Assembly: GCA_963942565.1 (NCBI GenBank)
Contig: OZ012685.1
Span: 24,891,956 to 24,955,955 of the forward strand
Source of the DNA: Maea johnstoni
Lineage: Eukaryota; Annelida; Polychaeta; Spionida; Magelonidae
DNA: 64,000 bases
Direction of reading: 5' to 3'
Shown: positions 14,652-26,615 of the stretch, one piece after another
How the letters are laid out: every line of letters starts with the position of its first letter
Numbering within the stretch: position 1 is the first letter of the stretch
The notes under the pieces: generated by a model
Told to the model about the DNA's origin: nothing
The model's input: only the letters and a program-made list of their open reading frames with translations
Databases searched by the model: none
Program-made: the position numbers and the translations under genes

Positions 14652-14879
14652 GACCTCAACACAAACATACCTCACAGCAGCATAAGCAGGTATTTCTTAC
14701 AGGCCATAACATTGAAAAAACCTTAGTGAGATATCTTTAGACCAAGTTCATTAGGGAACTCCAATGTCTTACAACTGGAAGCCTATTCAAACTATACAAT
14801 AGTATAATATGCCGGTCAGCATTGCTTTTGTTTGACTTGAGACCAGTGATCATTGAGGTGTGTCTTTGTACAACTGTCT

Positions 14880-14885
14880 TTTATT
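14880..14885 (-). terminator. Candidate polyadenylation signal of the receptor gene
   Basis: AATAAA on the minus strand, about 430 bp downstream of the receptor stop codon. The position is plausible, but no transcript evidence is available. Confidence 0.35.
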
Positions 14886-15310
14886 CCATTGCTCACAGGT
14901 GATCAGCAAGGTATGTCCACAACTATCACTGGGGTTCTATAGCCTCCACACTCAAGATATCGCACTAAGACTTTCAATGTTATGGCATTGTGAAAAACTC
15001 CAGCAGTAAGGAATCTGAAATTTTTGTCTTAATGCACTCGTCAATGAGATCCTAAGGTTACTATGAACCTGCACTGACCATCATCTGTGTAAGTAATAAT
15101 AAGGTTATATCATTTGTGTGAAAAGTTGTGAATATTGAAATTAAATAGAAAAAATGGGTTCACAAAGGGCGGTTGTCTATGATATTCTCTTCCTGGTGAC
15201 ACTCAAGAATCTGGAGATACACCTTGTTATATAAGGTATCTTTTGTATCTTTTGGGATGGGGCTTTAAATAGGCCTCAATAGCACTGATCACCGTAACCA
15301 TAAACTTGGC

Positions 15311-16074
15311 TTAAGAGGTTAGAGTATCTGTAGAATTGGTCTTCTTTTTGGTCATCGTCGAAGAAGAATCGTCATCAGCTTGTTTGAATCTGAAGGCCTT
15401 CACCAGCGACTTGCGGAAACCTGCGTTTGATGCCATATAGATGAGGAAGTTGACACTGGCATGCATGTGGGCAAACAGAGTGATGTAGAGGTGTACACCA
15501 ACATGAAACTTATCATAGACATCCACCACTGTAACTACAGCATAGGGGATCCAGAAGAAAGCGAAGGCGAGAAAGATAATACAGAGACTACGGGAGGACT
15601 TCAAGCCGCTCTTCAGGCCGGCCAAGGTGGCCATTGTGTTGTCGGAGAAATTGGCCTTGGCGAGCCTCGCTTTGGTGTTGAAGATGTACATGAAGATGCG
15701 GACGTAGCAGGTGGCAGTGAAGAGAATGGTGATACTGGTGACGATGGTGGTCACGAACACAGTGTAGGAGAAGTTGGCCATTCGGTTCCAGATGCAGCTG
15801 TGGATCTTGACGTCGAAGGAGTGCTCTCCGATGCCGATCAGGTTGGGGTAGTCCATGAGGAAGGCGAGGACCCAGATGATGACGCACAGGGTGATGCACT
15901 TGGGTTTGGAGAAGAACTTGTAGTAGTGCGAGCCGTGACACAGGTAGGCGTAGCGGTTCGCTGAGATGCCCGCGATGCTCATCATGGAACAGAAGCACGC
16001 GGTCAGGCAAGAGGCCCCCACCAGCTGGCACAGGACCTTCCGCTCAGCGAAGAACTTCTCCCCTTTGATGAGAC
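15311..16074 (-). CDS. GPCR exon 2 (TM3 to C-terminus)
   Basis: Starts after the acceptor TTGTAG (16075-16080) with [18 protein letters not shown] and ends at the stop at 15311. It encodes ECL1 through the tail. The tail is short, rich in Ser, Thr and Lys, and has no palmitoylation cysteine. The leucine-rich extension above 16074 is the translated (AGT)n intron repeat and is not coding. Confidence 0.9.
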
Positions 16075-16116
16075 CTACAAAATAGGATAAAACATGCTGC
16101 AGAGGAGACCTGTACT

Positions 16117-16203
<87 letters not shown>

Positions 16204-17597
16204 CATGTAGTAGTAGTAGTAGTAGTATTGGAAGTACAGTGAAGACATTTAATTCATGCACCACTCAACTCAACGCCTGGCAGCGATTTGCTTTACAAAT
16301 GTACATGCACACATAAGCCAGGCACACCATTGACCCACGTAACTACGTATCTATACTACGTTCAGCTTGGATGTCAGTGGCCTGCGCTTGCTTCCATACC
16401 GAGGAAACTGGACGGCAATCGGGCGTGCAGTCGTGTATAATGCCCGGTCTGCCCTCGCATTTAGTGCGGGAATTTAATACCTGTACTGTAGAAGCAGTAG
16501 TAACAGCAGAGGCAGTAACATCAGCAGCAGTAGTAGTCCAAGTAGAGACTGACGAGTGGTCTAAAGCGTTGCTACTGACTGCTAGTGCCTCTCACCACTA
16601 CACTACCCTGGTTCGAATCCGTGGGGCATGTGAGAAAGTTACCAATGACTTGTGGTTATGCAGTCGTTTTTGTTGGGTACTCCCATTTCCTCCACCTGAA
16701 TTTCTGCTCTCAATTCTTTGCCTGCATGCCTTTCGAATATTCGTTCGACGATTGACAAGTGCAGAACTTTGGTCAGATAATATTCATTAGTAGTTATAAA
16801 TCAAGATAGGAAGACACCTACAAACGTGTAAAGAGTACAGAATTCTGCAAAGTGACAAGAAAAGAATCTTTCAATAGGAATATTCTAAACTATCTACGAT
16901 TTTGATAGAGTTATGGTTGAACATTTTTATTCAACCAAGTTACTTGCAAAAGTTAAAAGTTGGTCAACAACGCTAATGTATTGCAATATAGTTACCAATT
17001 GCATTATTGTTAAGAGTGCGTTAAGTGCGGTTATCGGTGGCGCACGTTCGCTCACTACAATCTCGACTTCTTATCATGTTGGGGACCTTGGTGAGAAGAA
17101 TGCCAATGGGTGCCAAGGGTGTGTAGATAGTCATCTTTGGTTCTAGGCACCACATATCCCTGAGTGGCAGGGCAAATATATGCTACGGATTGGTTGAACA
17201 CAGTTCGTGTGGTATAACGCATTAGAGACTAATTATAGCCATATAAAAGAGGCTTACGGACTTAGATCTGTAATTATGAGTAATATCACAAACAGATAGT
17301 GCCCCCACCTTTTCATTACAGCCGGTTTAACATCACATTAATTAATGGTATATCTGTTTGCCAGGCTTTTAGAACTATTGATTCATACGTTAGTTAGTAC
17401 GATGTGTGAAAGAGCAGATAAACAACTTTTCATTTTCATGACCGTTTTTCGGGTAGAGAAAATAAAACTTATTTTTTCCGGACCACTCTATGGGGAGGGT
17501 AAATAAAACATCTTGACCTTGGGAAAGAGAAAATTAAAACCGTTTTATTTTTACGGCAGTTCATTTTTTAGAGCGGTCGTCTCCCTAAAAAACGGTT

Positions 17598-17681
<84 letters not shown>

Positions 17682-20600
17682 ATATGTATATGTATATGTA
17701 TATATATACATATATATGTATTCTCTTTCACAACGCTGTCGTGAAAATAAAGAGGTTTTTATTTGCTCTTTCACACTTGGTCTAATGAAAATAATTGCCA
17801 AACGAAAATTTGTTTTGCGAGGATATGATTTGAATTATTCATGAGTGATATCAGTAACGGACTCTCCCTCTTCTCTTCTAATTAAAGCCCGTTTAACAAC
17901 CCCTTTAATATTTTCTTTATCAAGTAGTATCTTTTTGCCAATTGAATGAAACAAAACTTTTAAAATGTTTCGAAAAATATGTTTCATATTCTAGCTACTC
18001 CCATAGTGAAAACTTGAGCTTAGTTCTAACATTGGAAACACTATTCTTCTTATATTCATGCAGACTAAGCATGAGATTGGGATGCAAGAAAAGGGTATCT
18101 ATATAAATAGTCCGTTATCACTAACTCATCAGTAGGAAATGATTAAATCATGACAATGACTGATATGGCGTCATTGACCTATGAAGCTTTGTGAGGCTGA
18201 GCGTTATGGGGATTCAATGACCGGTAACACGCTGCAAGTTGTGTTCACTAATTAATGACAAATCTACGCAAGCAATAGCAATTGCTGTTGTGGCCTAAAG
18301 ACTTATACAATCAGCTATAAACCTTGATCTTTGGTTCTTTCAGTGAGTATTGTATAGAAGGGGCATGACATTTCATTCAGTTGTCATACTAGAAGACACC
18401 ATACTATGTTATGCATGTCACTTAGTAATTTTCCAGACTAGAAATTGAACTTATCTAAGGTACATGTAGTAGTCTCCTTAAGGTGATAGTCTAGTACAGC
18501 AAGATCATTACCACTAGGTGGTGTCTTTGGTTGGCCCCTGAGCATGGATATCAAAACAAAAGATTGCATATGCGGAGTGGTCACCCGCCACGAATCTCGA
18601 CCTATCGACTTTCTATTGTCGTACGACCACGAGCACAATGGGCTGGTGCCTTTGGGCCCTTCGTGTTAAATTCGTCCTAAACAACATGGGTGTCTCAGCT
18701 TCGACCCTGCAGATTCCTTCGAGATTTTGACCAATATTTTGGCTTAAAGTGAATAATGATACAGTCTCCGAAGCCGGTATTTTAGAATATGACAGATATG
18801 AACCCCGTCTAGGTGCAAGGTCATGTCACAGGTACGTTGAATTCTGACAGGACCTGAAAATCAGCATTTACTATGTAAACCACGTGCTGTTAGTAATTTT
18901 GAGGCTTATGGGAACATTCAAAAATGTTTTTAAGATACTCATCGTGCAAATCCCCTGTTTAGGTAGGACCTTGCACCTCACCAAAGACATGAATAATCAT
19001 ATGGTAGACTCTCATTTTCAAGTAAAGGGTAAGTCTTGACATTTTGCCAAAAAACGAAACACATCCAGACATGTTCTTTAAGGGTGCCGCATTACTTCAA
19101 AATATTCATTTATTGATAAGTTTACCATTATTCTGTAACTATGAGATGTAATCTTTACAATAGCATAAATGCCGCTGTCTTCATTAAACTCAGTTTTCAG
19201 ATATTCAAGTTTAAAAAATGACCCGTGTATCGAATAGGGTTCTACCTTAAAACGTTCTGAAAGGACACAAGATCTTTAATTCTAAAAACAACGACGATTA
19301 GCATGGACTTATGATCATATATTTCCTAATTTTCTATCACAACAAATCTAGATGTTTTAACCAAAAATAATATTAGTATGTATGAACGATGCCTTCATCA
19401 TTTCCTAATTTACTTCCTGCTTACTCTTAATGAGTTTTTCTCTTGTATTTGTATACATTTATATCACGCAGTATAGTCAGGAAACATACAATACTACACT
19501 TCAATATCAAATTGAATTCTCTTGAACGCTAATTTACCTCTCCTATTATAAATGATCAACGACCCAGCTGGAAACCCATGATACCTTGCGTCAACCATCG
19601 ATACTTGAATCTCTTTGACAGCAAATAGCCATAAAAGGCAAATGGCGGCCATTTTGAACTTTTGCTGTTGCCACGGTAACCAATCATACCAGGCGATGAC
19701 ACCTATGCAATATAATCTTTAACGATAAACACGTGACTACTGGTATTACATGTAGATGTACTGTTCGTCAAATGACGTCCAAATCAACTATTTGTGAAAG
19801 AAAAACTCTCCATAGATAACTCTCAATGTTGTTTGGCTGAGGCTTAGAAGACCAACACATGGAATGGAAACCAGCCGGTCAACCTGAACATGCTAGCCTC
19901 AACCAATGTCAACTAATAGTCGCTAATAGGTGCTCTGGGCACCCCCAGCAGGTGGTGGAGATAAGGTTTCTCTGTAATGTAATCGATGCAAGAGCCCTGA
20001 TTGGTCCTTGTTCCCACGTGACCTCGCCCTGCTGCCTTATATGGTAGTCCTGGCATGAGGACAGCATGTAACTATAGGGCATATAGTAATTGGTCTCTCG
20101 TTACATATCCATTCTCTTCTTAATCCAAGGCTGAGGTGACAATAGCCTATTCATCATGTTTACACCCCTGGGGTTCACTAGGAAGTGATATCTGGATAGT
20201 ACAAATCCAATTAGGGCACAGTTCCTGTGGAAGACAAAAGCTTATTCCCATAATAGTGTCAATGAGCTAATTGGAAAGATCATTATCTGGCAACATCTTT
20301 TCACCTACATACGAATACATTGCTACGTGGGAGTTAAAAGAGTGCACCTGGTCTACAGTACTGGAACCCAAACGTCGTCAAAAGGCATTGATATGAGTAT
20401 CAAAACCCTAACAAGCATAACTGAATATTGTGAAAGCCATCTTGACGCAGTGTTCATCCCCTAGGTGCGCAGCGCCACAAAAAGTGAAACGGTAGCAAGT
20501 GTGGTTATCTGAACCTCTGAAAAGCAAGTTCCTATCATTAGCAAAATTGGAGAGCGATGCCACAAAGTTAACGACATGTAAAGGCGTATTGATAGAATTA

Positions 20601-23600
20601 CTTTTGTTCATTTACTTTCTCTTTCATTTTGATCTATTAGGTTAATAGATCAAAAACAAATTTTCAGCTATTTTTGCGCTCCTAATTGAGTTCTAATGAC
20701 ATTCGGGTGATGTAGAGCCATTAGGGAGCAGTTAGACAACAGGAGCCATATTTGATTTGGATATTTACCGGCTCGCATGACGAAGGTAGGTCATAATCAG
20801 TTTGGGGCCGTATGTAAATATGTGGGGTCATTGATAAAAGTGGCCTAGTAGTACTTAACAAGGATTTACTCGGGTTGTCAGTCACGCAAATGACAAGACT
20901 AAACTCGGAATGCTAGGAACGATCCCAAATAAAGTTACAGGATTTCATCAATATAGTTCTCTTTTCACTTGATATTGTAGTATGCAATGGCCTCATCGAT
21001 AGCGCACTTGACTACCTGTCCAGCGGACGCAGGAACGATTCCATCTACCCGCAACATATGACACTTTTTTCCCCTACCCAGTGCTTCGTATGGCACTTAG
21101 AAATATTTCCTACTCAAAAAAACACTGGCTTTATTTCTGTTATTTTTTTTACTTTACTTTACTAAAATGAATTGTTGGTCAAAACCACTGATCCCAGAAA
21201 GGACGTCTGTCTCAATTGCCATTCGCTATAAGGGCCAATGACTTTATGTGGGGCCTTGACTAAAAAAGATCTTTTATCTTTGATTTATAATAAACATTTC
21301 CACAGATGTGCAGTTGAGAATTTCTTCAAGAAAATATATACTTTAATGGATGTAAGTAATGCCTAGCCTTCATATAGAAATTGAGATCTGTGAAGTCTAA
21401 TGGGTGTAAGTATTAATTAATATCTGTTGATGAAGGAATGTTCCCTATGATGTTGGTATTGTCACTTGCATGCACACTTGCTGCACATGACTACTAATTT
21501 ATGCAACTCCCACCCATTTACCTTCTATCTGCCTTTTCACACGTCCCCACGTGCTGGTCAGTGCCCTATCTATACACCTTCCACCTGTACTTTAGGCTTG
21601 GATCCGTGCGCCCGCCACTCACTTTTTGGGCGCACGGATCCTTACTACACTGACAATTTCTACTCCTCCTGCGGCCTTTAGCGCCCTGCTGCAACACTTG
21701 CCTTCCCCCTTCTCTGTAATTGTACTGTCCTCCCAGTACCTCTTTCAACGGGGCCCTATCTGGATACTTAAGCCACATCAACACCTCTCTATCTTGTTAC
21801 ATCCTTAATTTGGACAATGTTCGTTTAATATTTATATACAAAAGTCAAATTTCTTTGATATGATATGATACGAACCTCCATGATTTAATAAATTCTCATG
21901 GTCTTTCCGAGTTCATCTTATGTACTAGTATGTAATTGTCTTGTATACTACAGTTTCCGTTTTGAAGTTACTATTCTCTGATATTTATACTTTATACTGT
22001 TCTATTCCTTACGTTTATTCATTTTCTAATTTATAAACATATATCACATTTAAAAGAGTATAATATATTTTTGTGGTCATCCTTGTTTAAACTTGTATTG
22101 AATGCGATCATTCTTTGGGGGTTCTCAGTTTCTTCATTAAACGTCTATTATTCTACCGATATGAATTAGAAATACCCACTGATGGACTTAGAGAATGGTT
22201 TGGTTAATTTATGGGTAAAATGACCATATTTGGCTCGCCCAGCAATTCATTTATCACCTGCCCCACGCTTTGACGCGCCATATTGTTTCGTTTTCCTATT
22301 GACAATTGGGCGTAATAAGAACCAAATTCTAGTTGTGTCTTTTTCGCTTTTTTATCACCTTTCTCTAAACTGGTGGTGAGATAAGTTCACCGACTCGCGA
22401 ACTATATCAACGAATATTTTGACATCCAGTGTATCATTTTCGGTCTTGGAAACTGATTTGTTCTTACAAGGGCTGAAGATTGCAAGATATAGAAAACCTC
22501 TTTTTCTCCCACTCTGCGGATAACCCGTAAAGATAGGTTATCTTTTTACACTTGGTTCGCTGATCTGGATAATGTGTAGGTCATGCTAAAACCTGTAAAT
22601 TGAGAATAAAAGTCCATAAAACTGACAGCCAACGTATATGCCGTAAATTCGGAGTTTCCCTAAAAGTTAATTCCAAAAATAAACGATGAACAAGTTTTGA
22701 AAGGTGCTTTTAAAGGCATTAAATTCGGACCTGGTAAATGCGGAGAATTTACTGCCGCTCAATGAGAAGACTCAACAATGGCACGTATGCACGTGGTTTG
22801 ACGACAGTTTCTTGATATAGGGATTAAGTTTGGCCCGGAGGACCGTGTGGCGAATAAAGCTTCGTCGCTGATGTCAACCCGTTCAAGGCGCAAATGTTGA
22901 CATCAGCTCCTCAGCTTTATTCGCCACACGGCCCGACAGGACATACTTAATCACTATTATAGCATGATAAGAAATTGAATTGAAATGAATTATATGTTAG
23001 ATATAGGGTATTATGACCGGAGCACTTGTCTTGGGATTGCTGATTGTTTGAATGTTGAACAGAGCTTGACCACAGGCGCCAAACTTGAAATTCAGAAAGA
23101 GGCAGATCTCATGAAAGGTCAAGGTCACCTCAGTTTAAAGCTGTTTGATTGCAGATTGTTCACCGGCGGATCCACGTCGGTGGTTCCGGTGACAAGTCAC
23201 AGCCGCTCAGTTCAAAAACTGGATGTTTGGCACCCGTCAAATCCGCGAGCTGATTCCTGCCTGTTCACACCACCAGTTTAGACAGGCACTGGCAGTTAAA
23301 GGGCATCATGCCCCGGATAGATTTCCTTAACCCCCCCCCCCCCCCCCTGGGACAGGTGGATTTAGGAAGAGGAAGACTGTCGTTGTCGCCGACGGCCGGC
23401 TGTCTGACACAATTATCGAAAGTCTCCATGGGGAATATTGATAAGGACGGCAGATATTGGCATGGGGAGATAGAGATGTGGAGAAAAGTCAGATACTATA
23501 GTCTGTCTGACTCGAGTTTGGCAATCACTTTTGCCACTTTTTTGTGACAAAACGTTCGAGTTTTCCATCCAAACTTGGCAAACATGTTAGGGGCACTACT

Positions 23601-25135
23601 ACGTATATGTGTAAACATATATTTTGTCTCAACTCCGCAAAATGTTGATTTTGCTCATTAGGTCACATTGTAAAATGTGTCCATTGCCAACAATACGATC
23701 TCGCGTGTTTGTATTGTTCGCAACAGACAAACACGCGAGATCGTAGTGTCGGCAATGTGCACATTTTACAATAGAAATTAATGAGCAAAATCAACATTTT
23801 GCGGAGCTGAGACAAAAGGCATGTTTGTACATACACGTAGTAGAGCTCCAAAGAGGTTTGCCAAGTTTGGATGGCAAACTCGAACGTTTTGTCACAAAAA
23901 AGTGGGAAAAGTGATTGCCAAACTCGAGTGAGACAGCGATAGTAACTAGTTATCATTCACGGCAGTGTGATTACACTCGCCGCTATGAGCGCTGGTAAGC
24001 AACCCTCGTTGAAGTCATCTCTTCACTTTAAAGTGGAAGATGACTTTGGAAACTTGATATAGAAGCATAATTATTCAAGCAGCAGATTTTTAGGAAATCA
24101 TAAACTAGTAGGTAGTATTGTAACATTAAAGGTAGATTATACTGGTCAACATATACTGGTAGCCTGGCGCTCTTTTGCCAGTTTTGGATGGGGTGGGAAT
24201 CAGCCTTGACCACCAACATCATAGGTTATAAGGAACAGCGGTTGCTATATGAGAATGCTATAATGGAAAACAAACGGTGCACGTCACAACACACGCGCAT
24301 TGCCTTTGTTGAATTCTAAGACGGCCTTTTGCTGACTAAGTTTAGCTAGCTAAAAGTTTTATCGTTGGAGAGACAGGTTCCACCACTCGTGGATGGAAAG
24401 AGAAGGAAACTTACACTCGTGAGAAAGTTCGTCTTTAAGAACGATGTATGAGGAGAAAATTATACGCGTTTACCGTGAAGTTAGCTAGTTAAACCTTTAC
24501 AACTGTTCCCACGTTAGTTCCACCCCGTCGCTGCATGGTGTGAAACTAAACCCTTCTTAAGCCCTGGTCACACTATATACAAAACCTCTTGACGACCCGA
24601 AAAAGACCAAAAGTCGGTGTCAATCGCGAGACCAATTAATCTTCGAGACCAACATGGGTACTCATCTGAGAGTGCTCCGTCTGCGAGAGCTATCTTATGA
24701 GTACCAACATGACAGGGTTAGATGTTTCCCTGCCTTCTTGTGCTTTGGACGATAGTAGCCTTAGCATTGGAAGGGTTATTAATATCTGAATATCTGAGTC
24801 CACTTACCTACGACGCAGAACGGGTCACCAATCATGGCAATGCAGAGGTCCGCCAAGGCCTGATTCACGATAAGTTCGCCCCCAGTCTTGGTGATACCCT
24901 TGTTCCTCGTCCTCAGGCTCACGAACAGTATGAGCAGGTTGCCCACCACCCCGAGTAGAATGGCTACCCCAATGATGGCCAGGTAGGGGTAGGCGAGGTA
25001 GGGGTCGGACACGATTAGGGGTGGATGATATGCCCGTTCCTCGAGTGGGGCAGCACCGTGGGTGGAATTGGCGACGATGCTGGGTGCATTGGTGCCACTA
25101 TCGAATGATGCCAAAGTGCTGCTTTGGTTGTTCAT
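15311..25135 (-). CDS. Melatonin-receptor-like class A GPCR (two coding exons)
   Basis: Spliced coding region: exon 1 25135-24808, exon 2 16074-15311, phase 1 junction (GTA G|GTAAGT ... TTGTAG|GT), giving 363 aa. It is a seven-helix plasma-membrane receptor. TM1 has GVVGNLL (N66), TM2 LADL (D96), TM3 starts at C125 and ends N149-R150-Y151, TM4 has W177, ECL2 has C203 to pair with C125, TM6 has FWIP (W284, P286), TM7 has NFLIY (N318), and helix 8 is FRKSLVKAF. Two N-glycosylation sequons precede TM1. NRY in place of DRY and loss of the NPxxY proline are known marks of melatonin receptors (NRY, NAxxY), and the length matches that family. The usual TM5 proline is missing. The ligand cannot be told from sequence; ambulacrarian and amphioxus relatives are mostly orphans. 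Confidence 0.85.
16117..16228. repeat. (AGT)n microsatellite
   Basis: About 110 bp of (AGT)n, broken once by ACATGT, inside the receptor intron. It abuts a minus-strand repeat G fragment at 16231-16263 and looks like that repeat's tail. Confidence 0.95.
16231..16263 (-). repeat. Repeat G fragment
   Basis: Minus strand reads GTGCATGAATTAAATGTC..CACTGTACTT, matching the 3' part of the repeat G copies at 16414 and 32837, and runs straight into the trinucleotide tract. Confidence 0.45.
16414..16545 (+). repeat. Repeat G with degenerate (AGY)n tail
   Basis: The body at 16414-16490 (GCGTGCAGTCGTGTAT, GCATTTAGTGCGGGAATT, ACCTGTACTGTA) is followed by a degenerate CAG/TAG trinucleotide tail. It lies head-to-head with the minus-strand fragment at 16231-16263. 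A third body is at 32837-32918. Confidence 0.5.
16548..16702 (+). mobile_element. tRNA-derived SINE
   Basis: GACGAGTGGTCTAAAGCG (A-box region), GGTTCGAATCC (perfect B box), GCATGTGAGAAAGTTACC and the TGGGTACTCCCATTTCCTCC body. The 3' end is truncated. Confidence 0.65.
17423..17765 (+). repeat. Degenerate TTTTATTTTCACGACC-GGGGAGAAAATAAA repeat with (AT)n core
   Basis: Loose repeats of about 50 bp (TTTTCATGACCGTTTTTCGGG, then AGAGAAAATAAAAC) flank an (AT)n tract at 17598-17720, and end with AAAGAGGTTTTTATTTGCTC. The same units occur at 26775-27035 and 27473-27735. Confidence 0.55.
18482..19246 (+). mobile_element. TTAA-flanked non-autonomous element, copy 1
   Basis: 765 bp, starting GGTGATAGTCTAGTAC and ending GAATAGGGTTCTACC, flanked by TTAA at 18478-18481 and 19247-19250. 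The 784-bp copy at 35616-36399 is similar over its whole length and has the same TTAA flanks. TTAA duplication is typical of piggyBac-type transposition. There is no transposase frame. It lies in the receptor intron. Confidence 0.7.
19858..20113 (-). repeat. Dispersed repeat B, copy 2
   Basis: Inverted relative to 2868-3111: it begins GGAATGGAAACCAGCC and ends ACATATCCATT, with TACTATATGC-type internal matches. Confidence 0.5.
20114..21595. other. Receptor intron, no further feature
   Basis: AT-rich intron sequence. No repeat family member or coding frame was recognised. Confidence 0.4.
21600..21641. repeat. 14-bp-stem hairpin, GGATCCGTGCGCC type
   Basis: GGATCCGTGCGCCC, a 14-nt loop, then its exact reverse complement. 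The same stem (one terminal base changed) occurs at 37677-37715, and some flanking sequence matches in inverted orientation, so this is a small dispersed repeat with a palindromic core. Confidence 0.65.
22820..22954. mobile_element. Foldback MITE of 135 bp with TA flanks
   Basis: The arms GGGATTAAGT...CCGTGTGGCGAATAAAGC...GCTGATGTCAAC are inverted around a spacer of about 17 bp (22879-22895). TA sits at 22818-22819 and 22955-22956. TA duplication fits a Tc1/mariner-type origin. There is no coding capacity. Confidence 0.65.
22985..23490. other. Intron sequence with C-run
   Basis: No gene recognised. A C-run of about 18 bases lies at 23330-23347. The open frames on the plus strand have no splice or domain support and are probably chance. 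Confidence 0.4.
23496..23942. mobile_element. Foldback MITE of 447 bp with TA flanks
   Basis: Two arms of about 215 bp, inverted and roughly 85% alike, meet near 23720 in a hairpin core (CGATCTCGCGTGTTTGT and its complement). The ends are CTATAGTCTGTCTGACTCGAG and, inverted, CTATCGCTGTCTCACTCGAG. TA lies at 23494-23495 and 23943-23944. It has no protein-coding capacity and lies in the receptor intron. Confidence 0.75.
24651..24777 (+). repeat. Dispersed repeat A, copy 2
   Basis: ATGGGTACTCATCTGAGAGT, then ACATGACAGGGTTAGATG and TAGCCTTAGCATTGGAAGGG. The first bases of the consensus are missing. It ends about 30 bp inside the intron from exon 1's donor. Confidence 0.6.
24808..25135 (-). CDS. 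GPCR exon 1 (N-terminus to ECL1)
   Basis: ATG at 25135-25133; 109 codons plus one base, then donor GTAAGT at 24807. It encodes an N-terminus of about 45 residues with sequons NQS and NST, TM1 and TM2. No earlier in-frame ATG was seen between here and the TATA-like box. Confidence 0.88.
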
Positions 25136-25258
25136 ACTTCTTGCGATGGCTGCAATGCGTTATTGTAGAACTACACTATGGTTATTAACTATCTGTTCAA
25201 GTCTAGTGTTCGTCACCGAGTCGGCTGACCAATGCATTCTCCACAATAGCCCCACCTC

Positions 25259-25265
25259 TTAAATA
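25259..25265 (-). promoter_or_regulatory. TATA-like box upstream of the receptor
   Basis: TATTTAA on the minus strand, 124-130 bp before the start codon, leaving room for a 5' UTR of about 95 bp. Assigned on motif and position only. Confidence 0.3.
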
Positions 25266-25437
25266 GTGAATCCAACGCACATGCGCGCGTGGGGAGGGCG
25301 ACCTTTGTTTTAATAGGCTGGCAAGAGGACAATACTATGTGTTACCATGGTTACATAATTAGTAGCGCACCACGATCACAATTGCATCTTCTCATAATTT
25401 ACGCCATAAGGTCTAGGTTAGTATATGTATATTAATG

Positions 25438-25670
25438 GACCTGCCCTGATGGCCGTGTGGTGTAAAGGCGGTACCTCTGACCCACTCAGGCCACCTTTCC
25501 CTCGCCACTGCCCTAGTTTGAATCCCGGCTGGGGCAGTGGTTTGTAATTAGGCGGTGGGTTTCTCCAGGTACTCCGGTTTCCGCCATCACTTACAACTGG
25601 CTTGTCACGATATAGCCTCAATATGTCGGGGAAAGTGACGAAAATCGAAATTTCAAATTCCAAAGTATAT
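25438..25670 (+). mobile_element. tRNA-derived SINE, near full length
   Basis: CCTGCCCTGATGGCCGTGTGG head with A-box-like bases, TTTGAATCCCGG in the B-box position, AGGCGGTGGGTTTCTCC, ACTTACAACTGGCT, and the tail GTGACGAAAATCGAAATTTC. It is one of the most complete copies. Confidence 0.7.
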
Positions 25671-26029
25671 ATATCAGAACCTGGACATATAGTTTCATTT
25701 TCTCTTCATTAAAATGGTATAAAAAGCTCAGACACTAACAAACTTCTCAAACGCACTTAAAATTCCTTATGTTATGCTGATTAGAATGGTCTAAAGACGA
25801 GGATCCCCAGACCTGTTTCTTCTGCAGGGGTTTGCTATTGCTATTTGCTATTAAAGGTTGACGGATGTCCAAAAATGACATAATTCTAATTAGAAATCGT
25901 ATTTGTTTTGGGTGTAATCCAATACTAGTGTATCAAAAGTCTTAATGATCGCCATGGCACAGTTCAGAGGGCATTCCCCCTTCTTATTTGTATACTAGTA
26001 TTTCAATTTGGAATTTCGTTAATCATCAC

Positions 26030-26150
26030 TTTCTCGTGACTAAACGACGACCACCTCCTAACCCCAAGTCAATGGCAACTTTCCCATATGCCTCGGACAC
26101 AATTGGGATCCGAGAGACTCTCGCAATGGATAAAGTGGCCATTTGGATGT
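26030..26150 (-). mobile_element. SINE fragment
   Basis: On the minus strand: GCATATGGGAAAGTTGCC, ATTGACTTGGGGTTAGG and GGTGGTCGTCG, i.e. the middle part of the SINE, degraded in the B-box region. Confidence 0.45.
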
Positions 26151-26571
26151 AAACTATTCTTAGTATAATATATATATCTATATGAATAGTGCTGAATGCA
26201 CTCTTTGCACAATTATTGTGACTACATGTAGTTAGTCGGGATATTTTTCCTGTTTGGCCCGTGGGAAACGATTGTCCTTGCCATTTGTCAGGAAGTCACG
26301 AGCGTTTCTATTGTTCTTTTGAGAATAAAGAAAGATGGCGTCCTCAACCCGTGACACGCATGGAACAAGTATTTCTAAATAAAGACGGAGCATTTGAACA
26401 GAAGCTAGCCCTAGGCACAACAGGAGCATACACAAGCAAAATACCCTTGAATGTGTATTGCACGATCCCTTTGAAGTGTGTTTAAGATTAAAGATTCCAA
26501 TGCCAAAGAATAAAACGAATAGCACGAATAGCAAAAAACCTATGGAGCATGCTCTGGGACCTGTTTCTCGT

Positions 26572-26615
26572 ATCGTAAAGTACGATTTTCATTGTTGAAA
26601 ATCGTACTTTACGAT
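26572..26615. repeat. Perfect 20-bp-stem hairpin with 4-nt loop
   Basis: ATCGTAAAGTACGATTTTCA and its exact complement around TTGT. The lead-in CCTGTTTCTCGTATCGTAA recurs at about 26627, followed by another imperfect palindrome around CCTAAATTTAGG, so two palindromic units lie in tandem. Confidence 0.7.

Noticed and set aside
15461-16031. Open frames of 167 and 147 codons over the receptor exon
   Set aside because: They are other-phase shadows of the GPCR exon, whose own frame has all the conserved helix motifs.
16075-16264. Leucine-rich N-terminal extension of receptor exon 2
   Set aside because: It is the translated (AGT)n intron repeat. A proper acceptor at 16075-16080 and the matching exon 1 at 25135-24808 make it non-coding.
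22985-23281. 98-codon plus-strand frame beginning at 22985
   Set aside because: No domain, no splice sites of matching phase, and it lies inside the intron of a minus-strand gene.
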